Shown: positions 23,789-33,734, numbered from the stretch's first letter. The stretch is 51,550 bases of DNA from Rhodoferax sp. (GCA_030682475.1 JAUXOA010000006.1:1-51550); one strand, 5' to 3'. Numbers and translations: made by a program. Notes: generated from the sequence alone by a model not told the origin.

Positions 23789-25579
23789 TCAGGTCAAGGG
23801 CGGCGTGGACGCCAGAACCTCTTCCAACACCGTCAACCCTTCAGCCACCCGCACGGCGCCGGCCAGGCGCAAGGGGCGCATGCCATCGCTCACGGCCTGC
23901 CGTCGCAGTGCATCCGTGTTGGGCTCACGGTTAATCTTGTCCTTGAAAGCATCGGTGACAACCAGCAACTCGTACAAGCCCATACGGCCCATGAATCCGG
24001 TCATGCGGCAATCCACACAGCCCACCGGCTTGAACGGTTGGTAGCCGCCATTGATCTGCCACGGCTTGACCACCTCCGCCAGCGCCTCGCGCGTGGCCGC
24101 CGCATCTGGCTCTTTACATTGCTTGCACAAGGTGCGCACCAGGCGCTGCGCCAGCACGCCGAGCAAGGTGGCGTTGATCAGGTAGGACGGAATGCCGAGT
24201 TCCAGCAGCCTTGTTACGGCCGCGGGCGCATCGTTGGTGTGCAGGGTGGAGAACACCAGATGCCCGGTCAGCGCCGCCTGCACCGCCATCTCCGCCGTCT
24301 GCAGATCGCGAATCTCACCCACCATGATGATGTCCGGGTCTTGTCGCATGAGCGCCCGCAAACCTTCAGTGAAACCAAAATCAAGCTGGGGCTGCACCTG
24401 GGTCTGGTTGAACGAGGGCTCGATCATTTCAATCGGGTCTTCCACCGTGCTGACGTTCACCTCTTCCGTCGCCACCCGCTTCAAGGTGGAGTACAGCGTG
24501 GTGGTTTTGCCAGACCCGGTCGGGCCGGTGACCAGAATAATGCCGTAGGGACGTTTGACCAGTGCCTCCCAGCGCTGCGCATCGTGCGCAGAAAAACCCA
24601 GCGCATCGAGGTCTTTGACGGCATTGTCCGGGTCGAAAATTCGCATCACCATCTTCTCGCCAAAAGCGGTGGGCAGCGTGGAGATGCGCATCTCGATCTC
24701 GTCACCGCGCGGGTTGCGTGTTTTGATGCGGCCGTCCTGCGGGCGGCGCTTTTCCACCACGTCCATGCGGCCCAGCAGCTTGATGCGCGCGGTCATCGCA
24801 TTGAGCACGCCCATCGGCATCTGGTAGACCGGGTGCAGCACGCCATCGATGCGAAAGCGAATCACGCCCTGCTCGCGCCGCGGCTCCAGGTGGATGTCGC
24901 TGGCACGCTGGTCAAACGCATACTGCCAGAGCCAGTCCACCACCTGCACCACGCCCTGGTCGTTGGCATCGAGCTGCTTGTTGGTCTTGCCCAGTTCAAC
25001 CAGTTGCTCAAAACTGGCGCCGCCACTGTTGCCGCCGGCCTTGCTGGCGGCGCGCACCGACTTGGCGAGCGCAAAAAACTCGGCGGTGTAGCGGTGGATT
25101 TCCTGCGGACTGGCCACCACCCGGCGCACACTGCGGCGCGACTGGCGTTCGACCTCGGCCACCCAGTCGATCATGAAGGGTTCGGCGGTTGCCACGATGA
25201 TTTCGCTGGCCATCACCTGGACCGGCAATATCTTGTGGCGCTCGGCGTAAGCGGCGCTCATGGTGTCTGCCACCTTGCCCACGTCCACCTTGAGCGGGTC
25301 AATGCGCAAATAGTCCAGCCCGGCGCGCGCTGCCAGCCACTGGGTCAGCATCTCGATGTCCAGCGGCTTGCCATCACTGGCGCGCCGCACCGATACACTG
25401 GCCAGCCGCACCAGGGGGTGCTGCACACTCTCGGCCTGGGCGCAACGCGCCGTGATGCGCTGCGCTTCCTCGGCACTGATCACCGCGTCACTGTGCAGCC
25501 ACTTCACCAGACGTCGCCAATCCAGCGGCCCGCTGTGGGAAGTTCGGGCCGTCGACCTGGTGGTAGGTGCGCTGTTCAT
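23789..25579 (-). CDS. GspE/PilB-family secretion ATPase
   Basis: A 596-residue hexameric secretion ATPase: a T2SSE_N-like domain at ~80-170, then the ATPase core with Walker A GPTGSGKT (352-359), Asp box, Walker B-like IIMVGEIRD and the His box TLHTND. The C-terminal zinc-type module has two CxxC pairs (CKQC and CVDC). The start is the ATG overlapping the upstream stop as ATGA; longer frames run back through the neighbouring gene. No other type II secretion or type IV pilus genes are adjacent, so it is an orphan. It could power a pilus or secretion system encoded elsewhere. Confidence 0.9.
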   Translation of the reverse strand: MNSAPTTRSTARTSHSGPLDWRRLVKWLHSDAVISAEEAQRITARCAQAESVQHPLVRLASVSVRRASDGKPLDIEMLTQWLAARAGLDYLRIDPLKVDVGKVADTMSAAYAERHKILPVQVMASEIIVATAEPFMIDWVAEVERQSRRSVRRVVASPQEIHRYTAEFFALAKSVRAASKAGGNSGGASFEQLVELGKTNKQLDANDQGVVQVVDWLWQYAFDQRASDIHLEPRREQGVIRFRIDGVLHPVYQMPMGVLNAMTARIKLLGRMDVVEKRRPQDGRIKTRNPRGDEIEMRISTLPTAFGEKMVMRIFDPDNAVKDLDALGFSAHDAQRWEALVKRPYGIILVTGPTGSGKTTTLYSTLKRVATEEVNVSTVEDPIEMIEPSFNQTQVQPQLDFGFTEGLRALMRQDPDIIMVGEIRDLQTAEMAVQAALTGHLVFSTLHTNDAPAAVTRLLELGIPSYLINATLLGVLAQRLVRTLCKQCKEPDAAATREALAEVVKPWQINGGYQPFKPVGCVDCRMTGFMGRMGLYELLVVTDAFKDKINREPNTDALRRQAVSDGMRPLRLAGAVRVAEGLTVLEEVLASTPPLT

Positions 25580-26331
25580 GCCAGTAGCGGTTTGAAGACC
25601 CGCACCCATTTGCTGGCGGGCAGACCCCATAGTGCCTGAATGATCTCGGCGCGTTGCAGCAGCACATCGCGCTTGGGCCGGGTCGGTGTGCGCTGGGTCA
25701 GCACCACGGTGTTGCCTTCGCGCGTGGGCTTGAAGGCCCACACCGCGTCGGCACCAAAAGCCGCCGAGATTTTCTCGACACTGCGCGCAAAGCTCGAGGC
25801 CCGGCCAAACAAATTGACAGTCATGCAACCCTCGGCGTTAAGCAAGCGCCGACAATTTGTATAAAAAGGAAAGCTATCGAGCACCGGTGCGGCGGCCTCA
25901 GCGTCGTACAAATCAACCTGCAGTGCATCCACCGTGCCCCACCACTTGGGGTCTTGAATTTCAAGTGCGGCGTCATTCAGCACCACCTGCATGCGGGTGT
26001 TGTCGGTCGGCAACTTGAACCAGCCGCGGCACGCTGCCAGTACCTGCGGGTTGAGCTCGATCGCGGTGGTTTTCATGCGCATCTCTTTATGGCAAAACTT
26101 GGTGAGCGAGCCAGCGCCCAATCCCAACTGCATGGCCTGGCGTTTGGGCACCGTGTCCGGATCCACAAACAGCAGCCAGGCCATCATGCGCTGAATGTAC
26201 TCGTGGTAGAGGGCGGTTGGCGCATCCATCCACATCGAACCCTGGATCCACTCGGTGCCCAGATGCAGATGCCGAAGCGGGCCTTCATCCGAGAAGTTAA
26301 CCTCGGGGAGAGTCTGTGTGCGTTTTTTCAA
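25576..26331 (-). CDS. Spermidine synthase-like methyltransferase-fold protein
   Basis: A 251-residue protein of the SpeE-like superfamily: MQLGLGAGSLTKFCHKEM as the cofactor-binding loop, TAIELNPQVLAACRGWF as the acidic motif and DALQVDLYDAEAAAP. True polyamine synthases need a gate-keeping DxD/Y motif that I do not clearly see, so aminopropyl transfer is uncertain. It is translationally coupled (ATGA) to the GspE-like ATPase, a linkage I cannot explain from known function. Confidence 0.75.
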   Translation of the reverse strand: MKKRTQTLPEVNFSDEGPLRHLHLGTEWIQGSMWMDAPTALYHEYIQRMMAWLLFVDPDTVPKRQAMQLGLGAGSLTKFCHKEMRMKTTAIELNPQVLAACRGWFKLPTDNTRMQVVLNDAALEIQDPKWWGTVDALQVDLYDAEAAAPVLDSFPFYTNCRRLLNAEGCMTVNLFGRASSFARSVEKISAAFGADAVWAFKPTREGNTVVLTQRTPTRPKRDVLLQRAEIIQALWGLPASKWVRVFKPLLA

Positions 26332-26367
26332 GATGGGGCATTATCCCCAAACGCCAACCATGGCCTT

Positions 26368-26853
26368 TCAACGCGACACCCGGTTGGCCACGGCCTGCGC
26401 CCAGCGCGCTTTTGATTCGGGGTAGATCAGTGTTTCTTCCAGCGCAATGTGGCCCTGGCACAGCGCCACGAACACTTTCACATCGTGCTGGAACTCGGCC
26501 ACGTCGAACCAGTTGTTGCCCGAGGCAATGGCGCGCAACTGCGGCGCCAGCTCGATCCAGTTTTCTTCGATCCAGCCGTGGTCCTGCTGCAGGGTCCGCA
26601 CAGCCGTCTCCAACTCGGCGTTGCCGCTGGCCAGCAGCAGCGGGAATACGTTTTTCTCTTCGTCGGCGTGATGCTGACGCGAAGTGCCGGAGAAGAAGGC
26701 TTCGATGCTAGCGGCCTGCTGCTGGATTTTGGCGTCCACGCCCAAGACCTCGATATGCTGCGCCAGCGCGGCCAACTCAGTTAAATACACATGCATCTGC
26801 TGGTGGCACGCATCCAGCGCTGCAAAACTGACGGGTTCGGGGACTGTGCTCAT
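26368..26853 (-). CDS. Hemerythrin-domain protein
   Basis: A 161-residue four-helix hemerythrin HHE protein. Candidate iron ligands are visible in order: CHQQMH, HHADEEKNVF, QDHGWIEENW and HIALEETLIYP. The ATG at 26853 has a GGAGATC ribosome site; an in-frame ATG 10 codons earlier is possible. Bacterial members bind O2 or NO at a di-iron site or sense iron and oxygen. No partner domain is fused. Confidence 0.87.
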   Translation of the reverse strand: MSTVPEPVSFAALDACHQQMHVYLTELAALAQHIEVLGVDAKIQQQAASIEAFFSGTSRQHHADEEKNVFPLLLASGNAELETAVRTLQQDHGWIEENWIELAPQLRAIASGNNWFDVAEFQHDVKVFVALCQGHIALEETLIYPESKARWAQAVANRVSR

Positions 26854-26955
26854 GGGGATCTCCAGGACAATGTTCGCCTCCATTATCAGCAGCCTCCTCC
26901 CGCCACGTTTGAGCTTGGTCAAGTGCGCGCGGAATTTCCCCCGCTACGACGCGGT

Positions 26956-27822
26956 TCATGTCGGCAGCAAGGTGCGCAGGCGCGGCAGCGCCGCTATCGC
27001 GTTGCGCGTGGTCGCAACGGCCAACGCGTCAGGGGTGATGCCGCGCAAGGACGCCAGTTCGGCACCGATGCGTGGCAACTCGCCGGGTTCGTTGCGCGCT
27101 TGTGCCGCCCCGGCCGCGCGCTGCTCAGCCGTTTTGTAGAGCCAGTGCGGTGGCATGTCGGGCGCATCGGTCTCCAGCACGATGGCGTCCAGCGGCAGGC
27201 TGCTGGCCAGCCGGCGCAACTGCAAAGCCCGCTCATACGTCAGCGCGCCGCCAAAGCCGAGCTTGAAGCCCAGCGCGATGAAGGCCTTGGCCTGTTGCGC
27301 ACTGCCGTTGAAGGCATGGGCAATGCCGCGCCACTTCGGGTCTGCGCCACTGATATCTTTGCCACCCATATCACGCAGACCCTTGAGCAGCCGGTCTGCG
27401 GAGCGGCGCACATGAAGAATCACCGGCAAATCGTGTCGGCGCGCTATTCTGAGTTGCTCGCGGTAAAAGTATTCCTGACGTTCACGCAGCGGACTGACAC
27501 ACAGCGCTGGCACAAAAAAATCCAGACCGATTTCACCCACCGCCACCAGGCGCGGGTCATCACGGTAGCGCAGCAAGTGCGCGTCCAGCATCGCAAGATC
27601 GGCCTCCTGGGCGCTCGCCACGTAGAGCGGGTGGATGCCCAATGCGTAGCTGTCACCGCCCTCATGCGCCAGCCGACGCACGGCATCAAAATTGGCGACT
27701 GCAACCGCCGGCAGCACGCAATGCGCTACGTCATTGACAGTTGCTCGCGCCCGCACCGCTTGGGCATCCGGCTCAAATTCGACTGCATCCAGATGGCAGT
27801 GGGTATCGATCCAGAACGTCAT
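26956..27822 (-). CDS. tatD: TatD-family metal-dependent hydrolase
   Basis: A 288-residue TIM-barrel hydrolase: DTHCHLD (H8, H10) at the first metal site, VGEIGLDFF, VILHVRRS and the ETDAPDMPP motif near the end. TatD-type enzymes are 3'-5' exonucleases or DNases involved in DNA repair and RNA turnover. It is in the same direction as lolD, 37 bp away. Confidence 0.9.
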   Translation of the reverse strand: MTFWIDTHCHLDAVEFEPDAQAVRARATVNDVAHCVLPAVAVANFDAVRRLAHEGGDSYALGIHPLYVASAQEADLAMLDAHLLRYRDDPRLVAVGEIGLDFFVPALCVSPLRERQEYFYREQLRIARRHDLPVILHVRRSADRLLKGLRDMGGKDISGADPKWRGIAHAFNGSAQQAKAFIALGFKLGFGGALTYERALQLRRLASSLPLDAIVLETDAPDMPPHWLYKTAEQRAAGAAQARNEPGELPRIGAELASLRGITPDALAVATTRNAIAALPRLRTLLPT

Positions 27823-27858
27823 ACAGGGAAAATACCATATCGCCGCAAGCGTCCGGAT

Positions 27859-28545
27859 TCAACTGGAGGATTCTGACAACTTGCCCTGCACCAGCCGCAA
27901 CTGCCGCCCGCAGCGGGCCGCCAGCGTTTCGTCATGAGTGACGACAATGAACGCAGTGCCCTGGGTTCTGGCCAGTTCAAGCATCAACTCGAACACGCCA
28001 TTGGCGGTGCTGCGGTCCAGATTGCCAGTGGGTTCATCCGCCAGCACGCAGGCCGGTTGCGTGACCAGGGCGCGGGCAATCGCCACGCGCTGGCGTTCGC
28101 CGCCCGAGAGTTCAGCGGGGCGATGGTGCAGCCGGTCTTGCAGGCCCACACTGGCCAGCATTTTGGCGGCTTCTTGCGCACATTCTGCGGGGGCCAGACG
28201 CCGAATCCACAAGGGCATGGCAACGTTGTCGAGCGCGGTGAACTCGGGCAGCAGATGGTGAAACTGGTAGACAAAACCGAGATGCTGGTTGCGCAGGCGG
28301 CCCTGCGCGGCGGCGCTCTGGTGCGCCAGGTCCTGACCCTTCAGCCAGACCGAGCCACTGGTGGGGGCCTCGAGCCCGCCCAGCAAATGCAGCAGGGTAC
28401 TTTTGCCGGAACCCGACGCTCCCACAATGGCCAGCGTTTCGCCAGCATGCACGTCCAGGTCAACGCCTTGCAGCACCGTCACGTCCAGGCGACCTTCCGA
28501 AAAGCGTTTGGTCAATCCCAGCGCGCTCAAAACAATCTCACTCAT
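27859..28545 (-). CDS. lolD: Lipoprotein-releasing ABC transporter ATPase LolD
   Basis: A 228-residue ABC ATPase: Walker A GASGSGKS (42-49), signature LSGGERQR, Walker [13 protein letters not shown]. Together with LolC/E it pulls outer-membrane lipoproteins from the inner membrane. It overlaps the lolC/E gene by 8 bp. Confidence 0.95.
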   Translation of the reverse strand: MSEIVLSALGLTKRFSEGRLDVTVLQGVDLDVHAGETLAIVGASGSGKSTLLHLLGGLEAPTSGSVWLKGQDLAHQSAAAQGRLRNQHLGFVYQFHHLLPEFTALDNVAMPLWIRRLAPAECAQEAAKMLASVGLQDRLHHRPAELSGGERQRVAIARALVTQPACVLADEPTGNLDRSTANGVFELMLELARTQGTAFIVVTHDETLAARCGRQLRLVQGKLSESSS

Positions 28546-29794
28546 AGCGCAAGGCCTCCGCCGGGTTCACCCGGCTGGCGTGCCAACTGGGGTAGAGGGT
28601 GGCCAGAAAGGAGAGTACCAGCGAAATAATGGCAATCGGCAGGATGTCGGACTGCTGCGGATCGCTGGGCATGCGGCTGATGAGGTAGATGTCTTTGGGT
28701 AAAAAGCTGGCGCCCAACAGCCGCTCCAGCGCGGGCACGATCACGTCGATATTGAAAGCCACACCCAGGCCCAGGGCCAAACCGGCCAGCGTGCCGATGA
28801 CCCCCACCATGGCGCCCTGAACCACAAAAATACCCATGATGCTTCTGGGGCTGGCGCCCAGGGTGCGCAGGATGGCAATGTCGGCGCGCTTGTCGGTCAC
28901 CGTCATCACCAGCGTGCTGACCAGGTTGAAGGCCGCCACCGCCACGATCAGGGTCAGGATGATGAACATCATGCGTTTTTCCAGTTGCACTGCGGCAAAC
29001 CAGGTGCGGTTCTGGCGCGTCCAGTCACGGATCAGCAGATCGCCGGTCAGGCTGCCCGCCAGTTGCGCCGCCACCGCTCTAGCCTGATGCAGGTCGCGCA
29101 GCTTGATCCGCACGCCGGTGGGGCCTTCGAGGCGGAAGATGCGGGCCGCATCGTTGATGTGCATCAGCACCAAGGCTGAGTCGTACTCGTAGTGGCCCGA
29201 GTCAAAGGTGCCCACCACCGTCATCTGTTTGAGGCGCGGCACCACACCGGCTGGCGTCACCTGCCCGCTGGGCGCCACCAGCGTGACCTTGTCGCCCTGG
29301 CGCACGCCCAAGGCACGGGCCAACTCACCGCCCAGCACCACGCCAAAGTCGCCCGGCACCAGGCGCACCAAGGCGCTGTCTTTCAACTCGATGGCCAGAT
29401 CCGTCACGCCCGGTTCAAGGCTGGGGTCAATGCCCCGCACGATCGTGCCTTTCATGTCCTCACCCCTGGCCAACAGGGCCTGGGTGGCAATAAAAGGTGC
29501 GGCACCCACCACTTGGGGATGGGCCCGAATTTCGCTCAGTGTGCGCACCACGTCGGGCAAGGCCGCGCCATTGGGCGCGAAAATTTCGATGTGCGACACC
29601 ACGCCCAACATGCGGTCGCGCACCTCTTTCTGAAAGCCGTTCATCACGCTCAGCACGATGATGAGGGCCGCCACGCCCAGCGCAATGCCGAGCATGGAAA
29701 CGCCCGAAATGAAAGAGATAAAACCGTTGCGCCGGGTCGCACGACCGGCCCGGGTATAGCGCCAGCCAAGAATAAGTTCGTAGGGAAGTTGCAT
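28538..29794 (-). CDS. lolC: Lipoprotein-releasing transmembrane subunit LolC/LolE
   Basis: A 418-residue FtsX-like permease: [14 protein letters not shown] start, a first membrane helix, a large periplasmic loop and three C-terminal helices ([53 protein letters not shown]). Only one membrane-subunit gene is present, so it probably acts as a homodimer (LolF-type) as in many non-enteric proteobacteria. Confidence 0.93.
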   Translation of the reverse strand: MQLPYELILGWRYTRAGRATRRNGFISFISGVSMLGIALGVAALIIVLSVMNGFQKEVRDRMLGVVSHIEIFAPNGAALPDVVRTLSEIRAHPQVVGAAPFIATQALLARGEDMKGTIVRGIDPSLEPGVTDLAIELKDSALVRLVPGDFGVVLGGELARALGVRQGDKVTLVAPSGQVTPAGVVPRLKQMTVVGTFDSGHYEYDSALVLMHINDAARIFRLEGPTGVRIKLRDLHQARAVAAQLAGSLTGDLLIRDWTRQNRTWFAAVQLEKRMMFIILTLIVAVAAFNLVSTLVMTVTDKRADIAILRTLGASPRSIMGIFVVQGAMVGVIGTLAGLALGLGVAFNIDVIVPALERLLGASFLPKDIYLISRMPSDPQQSDILPIAIISLVLSFLATLYPSWHASRVNPAEALRYE

Positions 29795-30013
29795 CGACTG
29801 ACCGTGTTGGAAACAGGCGCCATTGTGGCATCCCTCACCCTGTTGCCGACAACGCCCACTTCCGCCTCACGCGGGATTTGCTCGACATTGTCACGTCGCG
29901 AGAGTCGCGGGCTGCATTTCAGTATGGATTATTCGGAGACATAATGCCTTCACGCCTTTTATCGCAGCCAGTCCGGTGTAGGGCGTCTAATCAATTCAGG
30001 AGACTCCCCCATC

Positions 30014-30796
30014 ATGTCACGCACCCCACTATTTCTCGTCGCTTGCACGCTATTGGCTCCCATCCATGCCTACGCAGCAGATACTGTTGCACCACCCTCC
30101 ACCTTTATAGGTGCAGGACTCTGGACGCGACCAGCCTATGTTGGTTCCGACAACAGCGTTCTGGCGCTCATCCCGCTCGTGCGTTATTACGGCAATCCCT
30201 GGTTCGTGCGCACGACGCAGGGCGTATTGGAAGGCGGCGCCAGGGCTGAAGTTATGCGCGGTTTTAACCTGGGCGTGCAACTGGCCTACGAAGGTGGGCG
30301 CGTCAGCAAGGAATCGGACTTTTTGAAGAATCACAAGGTTGAATCCCTGTCTGCTGGCGCTTCCTGGGGCGTGCATGCCGAATATGACACCAAAATCGGT
30401 CCGTCACCGATCAACCTGCTGGCGCGTTATCGCCAGGAAGTCAAGTCTGACCGTGGTACGCAAGTCGACCTGCGCATTACCGCCGGAATCTATGGCGGCG
30501 AGTTGTTGAAAGCCGGTGTATTCGCCCAAACCACCTGGGCCAATGCCAAATCCAACCAGACTTACTACGGCATCACTGCGCCACAATCTGCCACTACCGG
30601 CCTGGCCGTTTACAACGCCGCGTCTGGGGTCGTCAGTAGCGCAGCAGGTTTGCTTTGGTCGTATGATCTGAATGCCAAGTGGATGCTGCAAGGCAGCTTT
30701 GAAGGAAGGTTGTTGCAAGCCGATTTAAGCAACAGCCCGTTGGTGCAGACACGCAACAGCCGCTACGCCAGCGTGGGATTGGCTTATCAGTTTTAA
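30014..30796 (+). CDS. MipA/OmpV family outer membrane protein
   Basis: A 260-residue protein with a signal peptide cut after HAYA (residue ~21) and a beta-rich body ending in F (LAYQF), typical of an outer membrane barrel. Start motifs (GAGLWTRPAYVGSDNSVLALIPLVRYY) match the MipA/OmpV family. The family includes scaffold proteins for murein enzymes and pore-like proteins. It diverges from lolC/E, with a 219-bp intergenic region and a CAGGAGACT ribosome site. Confidence 0.9.
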   Translation: MSRTPLFLVACTLLAPIHAYAADTVAPPSTFIGAGLWTRPAYVGSDNSVLALIPLVRYYGNPWFVRTTQGVLEGGARAEVMRGFNLGVQLAYEGGRVSKESDFLKNHKVESLSAGASWGVHAEYDTKIGPSPINLLARYRQEVKSDRGTQVDLRITAGIYGGELLKAGVFAQTTWANAKSNQTYYGITAPQSATTGLAVYNAASGVVSSAAGLLWSYDLNAKWMLQGSFEGRLLQADLSNSPLVQTRNSRYASVGLAYQF

Positions 30797-30827
30797 CCCA
30801 TCACGACAAGGCTTTTACGCCTTGCCC

Positions 30828-31814
30828 ATGCACCTCCTGATCCCGTTCGCATTTTGCAGCTCTGAGGGGTGCCGGCAAGCCCTGCGCGCACTGAAACTGC
30901 CGCACCTCGAAAAGTTGCTGTCGCGCCTGACACCCCTGGCGCTGGACACGGGCGATGAGTTCAGTCTTTCACCGCCGCACGAACGCGCTTTGGCCCGCGC
31001 CCTCAACCTGCCCGTGGTGGACGGACTGATTCCCTGGGCCGCGCTGCAGGCTCAATCGCTGACAGGCGCCTGGGGCTTCATCACCCCCTGTCACTGGCAG
31101 GTCGGCGGCCAGCACATTGCCATGAGCGGACCCGATCTGCCGGACTTCCCCGCGCAGGAATCACAAGCCCTGCTGGCGGCCATGCAGCCCTATTTTGAAG
31201 AAGATGGCATCACACTGCAATTCGACCAGCCGACCCGCTGGCTGGCCCGCGGCGCTGCACTGGAAGGCCTGGCCACCGCGTCGCTGGACCGGGTAGCGGG
31301 GCGCCACGTGGAGCGCTGGATGCCCGATGGTGCCCGCGCTGCGAAGCTGCAACGTTTGCAAAGCGAAATGCAGATGCTGCTCTACACCCACCCGGTGAAC
31401 GAGGCGCGCACTGAGCGGGGTGTGCCCACTGTCAACTCTTTCTGGCTGAGTGGCACCGGGGCCATGCCCGATAGCTTCGAGAAAGCGACCCTGGTGCCCC
31501 CGCCGTTGACAGTCAACACCCTGCGCGATGCGGCGGTTAATGAAGACTGGCCCGCGTGGACGCAAGCCTGGCACCAAGTGGATGCCACCCAGTGCGTCGC
31601 CCTGCTGGCTGCGCTGGATCAAAACATGAAGAGCCCTCACCCCAACCCTCTCCCAGCGGGAGAGGGGGTGAAGTCACGCCATGCGGCGATCACACTCACA
31701 CTCTGCGGTGAGCGCAACGCGCAGACCTTTGACGCTCGGTCGCAAACCTATTGGAAGCGATTCATTAACATTTTTGGCACCCATCCGCCGTCGAATTTAC
31801 TGGAACAACTATGA
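30828..31814 (+). CDS. ApgM-type phosphoglycerate mutase-like protein
   Basis: A 328-residue protein of a family found directly upstream of recJ in Comamonadaceae, annotated as a regulatory or cofactor-independent phosphoglycerate mutase-like protein (motifs GAWGFITPCHWQVGG, ERGVPTVNSFWLSGTG). The ATG at 30828 is preferred to a TTG two codons earlier. Catalytic residues of a true mutase are not obvious, so the enzyme name is tentative. Near the C-terminus an in-frame palindromic repeat has been inserted (31635-31673). Its stop overlaps the recJ start as ATGA. Confidence 0.7.
   Translation: MHLLIPFAFCSSEGCRQALRALKLPHLEKLLSRLTPLALDTGDEFSLSPPHERALARALNLPVVDGLIPWAALQAQSLTGAWGFITPCHWQVGGQHIAMSGPDLPDFPAQESQALLAAMQPYFEEDGITLQFDQPTRWLARGAALEGLATASLDRVAGRHVERWMPDGARAAKLQRLQSEMQMLLYTHPVNEARTERGVPTVNSFWLSGTGAMPDSFEKATLVPPPLTVNTLRDAAVNEDWPAWTQAWHQVDATQCVALLAALDQNMKSPHPNPLPAGEGVKSRHAAITLTLCGERNAQTFDARSQTYWKRFINIFGTHPPSNLLEQL
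31635..31673. repeat. Palindromic repeat inside the apgM-like gene
   Basis: CCCTCTCCC...GGGAGAGGG inverted repeat, a common dispersed hairpin in these genomes, usually between genes. Here it lies inside the coding frame and adds a short PHPNPLPAGEG-type peptide without breaking the frame. Confidence 0.8.
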
Positions 31815-33622
31815 AAATAGTGGCACGCGACATCCCGCCACGCACCGCCTGGGCGCTGGAGCAAGCCGGCATCCATCCCCTGCTGGCGCAGTTGTACGCG
31901 GCACGCGGCGTGCAAAGCACGCAAGAGCTTGACGATGGCCTGGCACGCCTGATTCCACCGGGCGACATGCTGGGCACCAGCGCAGCGGCCAGGCTGCTGG
32001 CCGACGCGATTGAATCCGACAAAAAGCTCTGCATCGTGGCCGACTACGACTGTGACGGCGCCACCGCCTGCGCCGTTGGCATTCGCGGCCTGCGCCTGCT
32101 GGGCGCGCGCCATGTGAGCTACATCGTGCCGGACCGCGTGGTCGATGGCTACGGCCTGACACCGCCGATCTCGCAACGCGTCAAGGACAGCGGCGCCGAC
32201 GTGCTGATCACGGTTGACAACGGCATCGCCAGCCTGGAAGGGGTGGCCACTGCGCGGGCGCTGGGTCTGCAGGTGCTGGTAACAGATCACCACTTGCCCG
32301 CCAGCGTCAAAGGCCAGATCGTGCTGCCTGAGGCGCACGTGATCGTCAACCCGAACCAGCCGGACTGCGGGTTTGCCAGCAAATCCATCGCCGGTGTCGG
32401 CGTCATGTTTTACGTGCTGCTGGCGCTGCGCGCCGAGTTGCGGCAACGGGGCCGCTTCACCGTTCGGGCTGAGCTTGTCGAAGCCGGCCCTTCGACCCTT
32501 CGTCAAGCTCAGGACAGGCCAAGCTCAGGACGAACGGTAATGGACTCAAGGCGACCAGAACCCAAACTAGACACTCTGTTGCCGCTGGTTGCCTTGGGCA
32601 CGGTAGCCGATGTGGTCAAGCTCGATGCCAACAACCGCCGCCTGGTCGCGCAAGGGCTCAAACGGATTCGCAGCGGCACCCTGCCCGCCGGACTGGCCAG
32701 TCTGTTCGTGGCGTCCGGGCGCAGCGCGCCAGTGGCCACCACCTTCGACTTTGGCTTTGCACTGGGCCCACGCATCAACGCCGCCGGCCGCCTGTCCGAC
32801 ATGACACTGGGCATTGAATGCCTGCTCACCGACGATGCGGCGCGGGCTGACGAGTTGGCCAAGACACTGGACGGCATCAACCGCGAACGCCGCGAGATCG
32901 AAGGCAGCATGCGCGAGCAGGCCTTTGCTATTGCCGAATCCCTGTTTGAGGACGACGAAGAGCCGCCGCCCGCCATCTGTGTTTTCGATCCCGACTTTCA
33001 CGAAGGCGTGGTCGGCATTGTGGCCTCGCGCATCAAGGACAAACTGCACCGCCCGACCTTTGTCTTTGCCGCCAGCGCCGCGCCGGGCAAGGAACACGAA
33101 CTCAAAGGCTCGGGCCGCTCGATTGCCGGCTTTCACCTGCGCGACGCGCTCGACCTGGTCGCCAAGCGCTACCCCGGCGTGTTGCTGCGTTTTGGCGGCC
33201 ACGCGATGGCGGCCGGTTGCACCCTTGCCGAAGAAAATTTTGACGCCTTCGAGCAGGGTTTGAACCAAGTCGCCCAGGAGTGGCTCGACGCCGCCACCCT
33301 GACCCGCCGCCTCGACACCGATGGCCCGCTCAAGCCGGAGTACCGCCGGGTCGAACTGGTGGACGTGCTGCACCGTGAGGTCTGGGGCCAGGGCTTCGCG
33401 CCACCGACCTTCAGCGAAGAGCTGGAGGTGGTATCGCAACGCCTGGTGGGCGAAAAACATCTGGCCCTCAAACTCAAACACCAGGGCCAGCCGGTGGACG
33501 GCATCTGGTTTGGCCACACCGAGCCGCTACCGGCCCGCGTCAAACTCGCTTTCCGGCTCGATGCCGACGCCTGGAACGGCGTGCGCCGGGTGCGCTTTCT
33601 GGTGGAAGCGGCGGAGCTATAG
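31811..33622 (+). CDS. recJ: Single-stranded-DNA exonuclease RecJ
   Basis: A 603-residue DHH-superfamily 5'-3' exonuclease: ADYDCDGATA (78-87), DHH at 159-161 (motif VTDHHLPA), GPRINAAGRLSDM and the DHHA1 motif LRFGGHAMAAG. All main metal motifs are present. Residues ~216-249 are an extra loop encoded by an inserted inverted repeat (32459-32538), making the protein longer than the usual 560-580 residues. It works in mismatch repair and RecF-type recombination. The last 89 bases of the gene recur at 40081-40169. Confidence 0.95.
   Translation: MKIVARDIPPRTAWALEQAGIHPLLAQLYAARGVQSTQELDDGLARLIPPGDMLGTSAAARLLADAIESDKKLCIVADYDCDGATACAVGIRGLRLLGARHVSYIVPDRVVDGYGLTPPISQRVKDSGADVLITVDNGIASLEGVATARALGLQVLVTDHHLPASVKGQIVLPEAHVIVNPNQPDCGFASKSIAGVGVMFYVLLALRAELRQRGRFTVRAELVEAGPSTLRQAQDRPSSGRTVMDSRRPEPKLDTLLPLVALGTVADVVKLDANNRRLVAQGLKRIRSGTLPAGLASLFVASGRSAPVATTFDFGFALGPRINAAGRLSDMTLGIECLLTDDAARADELAKTLDGINRERREIEGSMREQAFAIAESLFEDDEEPPPAICVFDPDFHEGVVGIVASRIKDKLHRPTFVFAASAAPGKEHELKGSGRSIAGFHLRDALDLVAKRYPGVLLRFGGHAMAAGCTLAEENFDAFEQGLNQVAQEWLDAATLTRRLDTDGPLKPEYRRVELVDVLHREVWGQGFAPPTFSEELEVVSQRLVGEKHLALKLKHQGQPVDGIWFGHTEPLPARVKLAFRLDADAWNGVRRVRFLVEAAEL
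32459..32538. repeat. Dispersed inverted repeat inserted in recJ
   Basis: Begins ACCGTTCGGGCTGAGCTTG and ends with the inverted partner around AAGCTCAGGACGAACGGT; an inner CTTCGTCAAGCTC copy is also present. This is the typical intergenic hairpin of Comamonadaceae genomes. Together with the few bases after it, it adds about 34 in-frame residues to RecJ between the DHH domain and its continuation. Confidence 0.85.
33532..33620 (+). repeat. recJ 3'-end repeat, copy 1 (left island boundary)
   Basis: Matches 40081-40169 in the same orientation with five substitutions over 89 bases, most of them synonymous. It ends two bases before the recJ stop codon is complete. See finding on the island. Confidence 0.9.
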
Positions 33623-33734
33623 CATTTGTCCGACAGCTCTTCGGCGGGTCTGCCTACAGCCAGTCGCTGGCGCAGCGGCCATGATCAGGCTTTGCATGGC
33701 GCCCACATTGACGCGTCATCAAGTCCTGGAAACC

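Noticed and set aside
24038-25639. Long plus-strand open frame of 533 codons
   Set aside because: It lies wholly antisense to the GspE/PilB-like ATPase, whose motifs are unmistakable; GC-rich third positions open the opposite frame.
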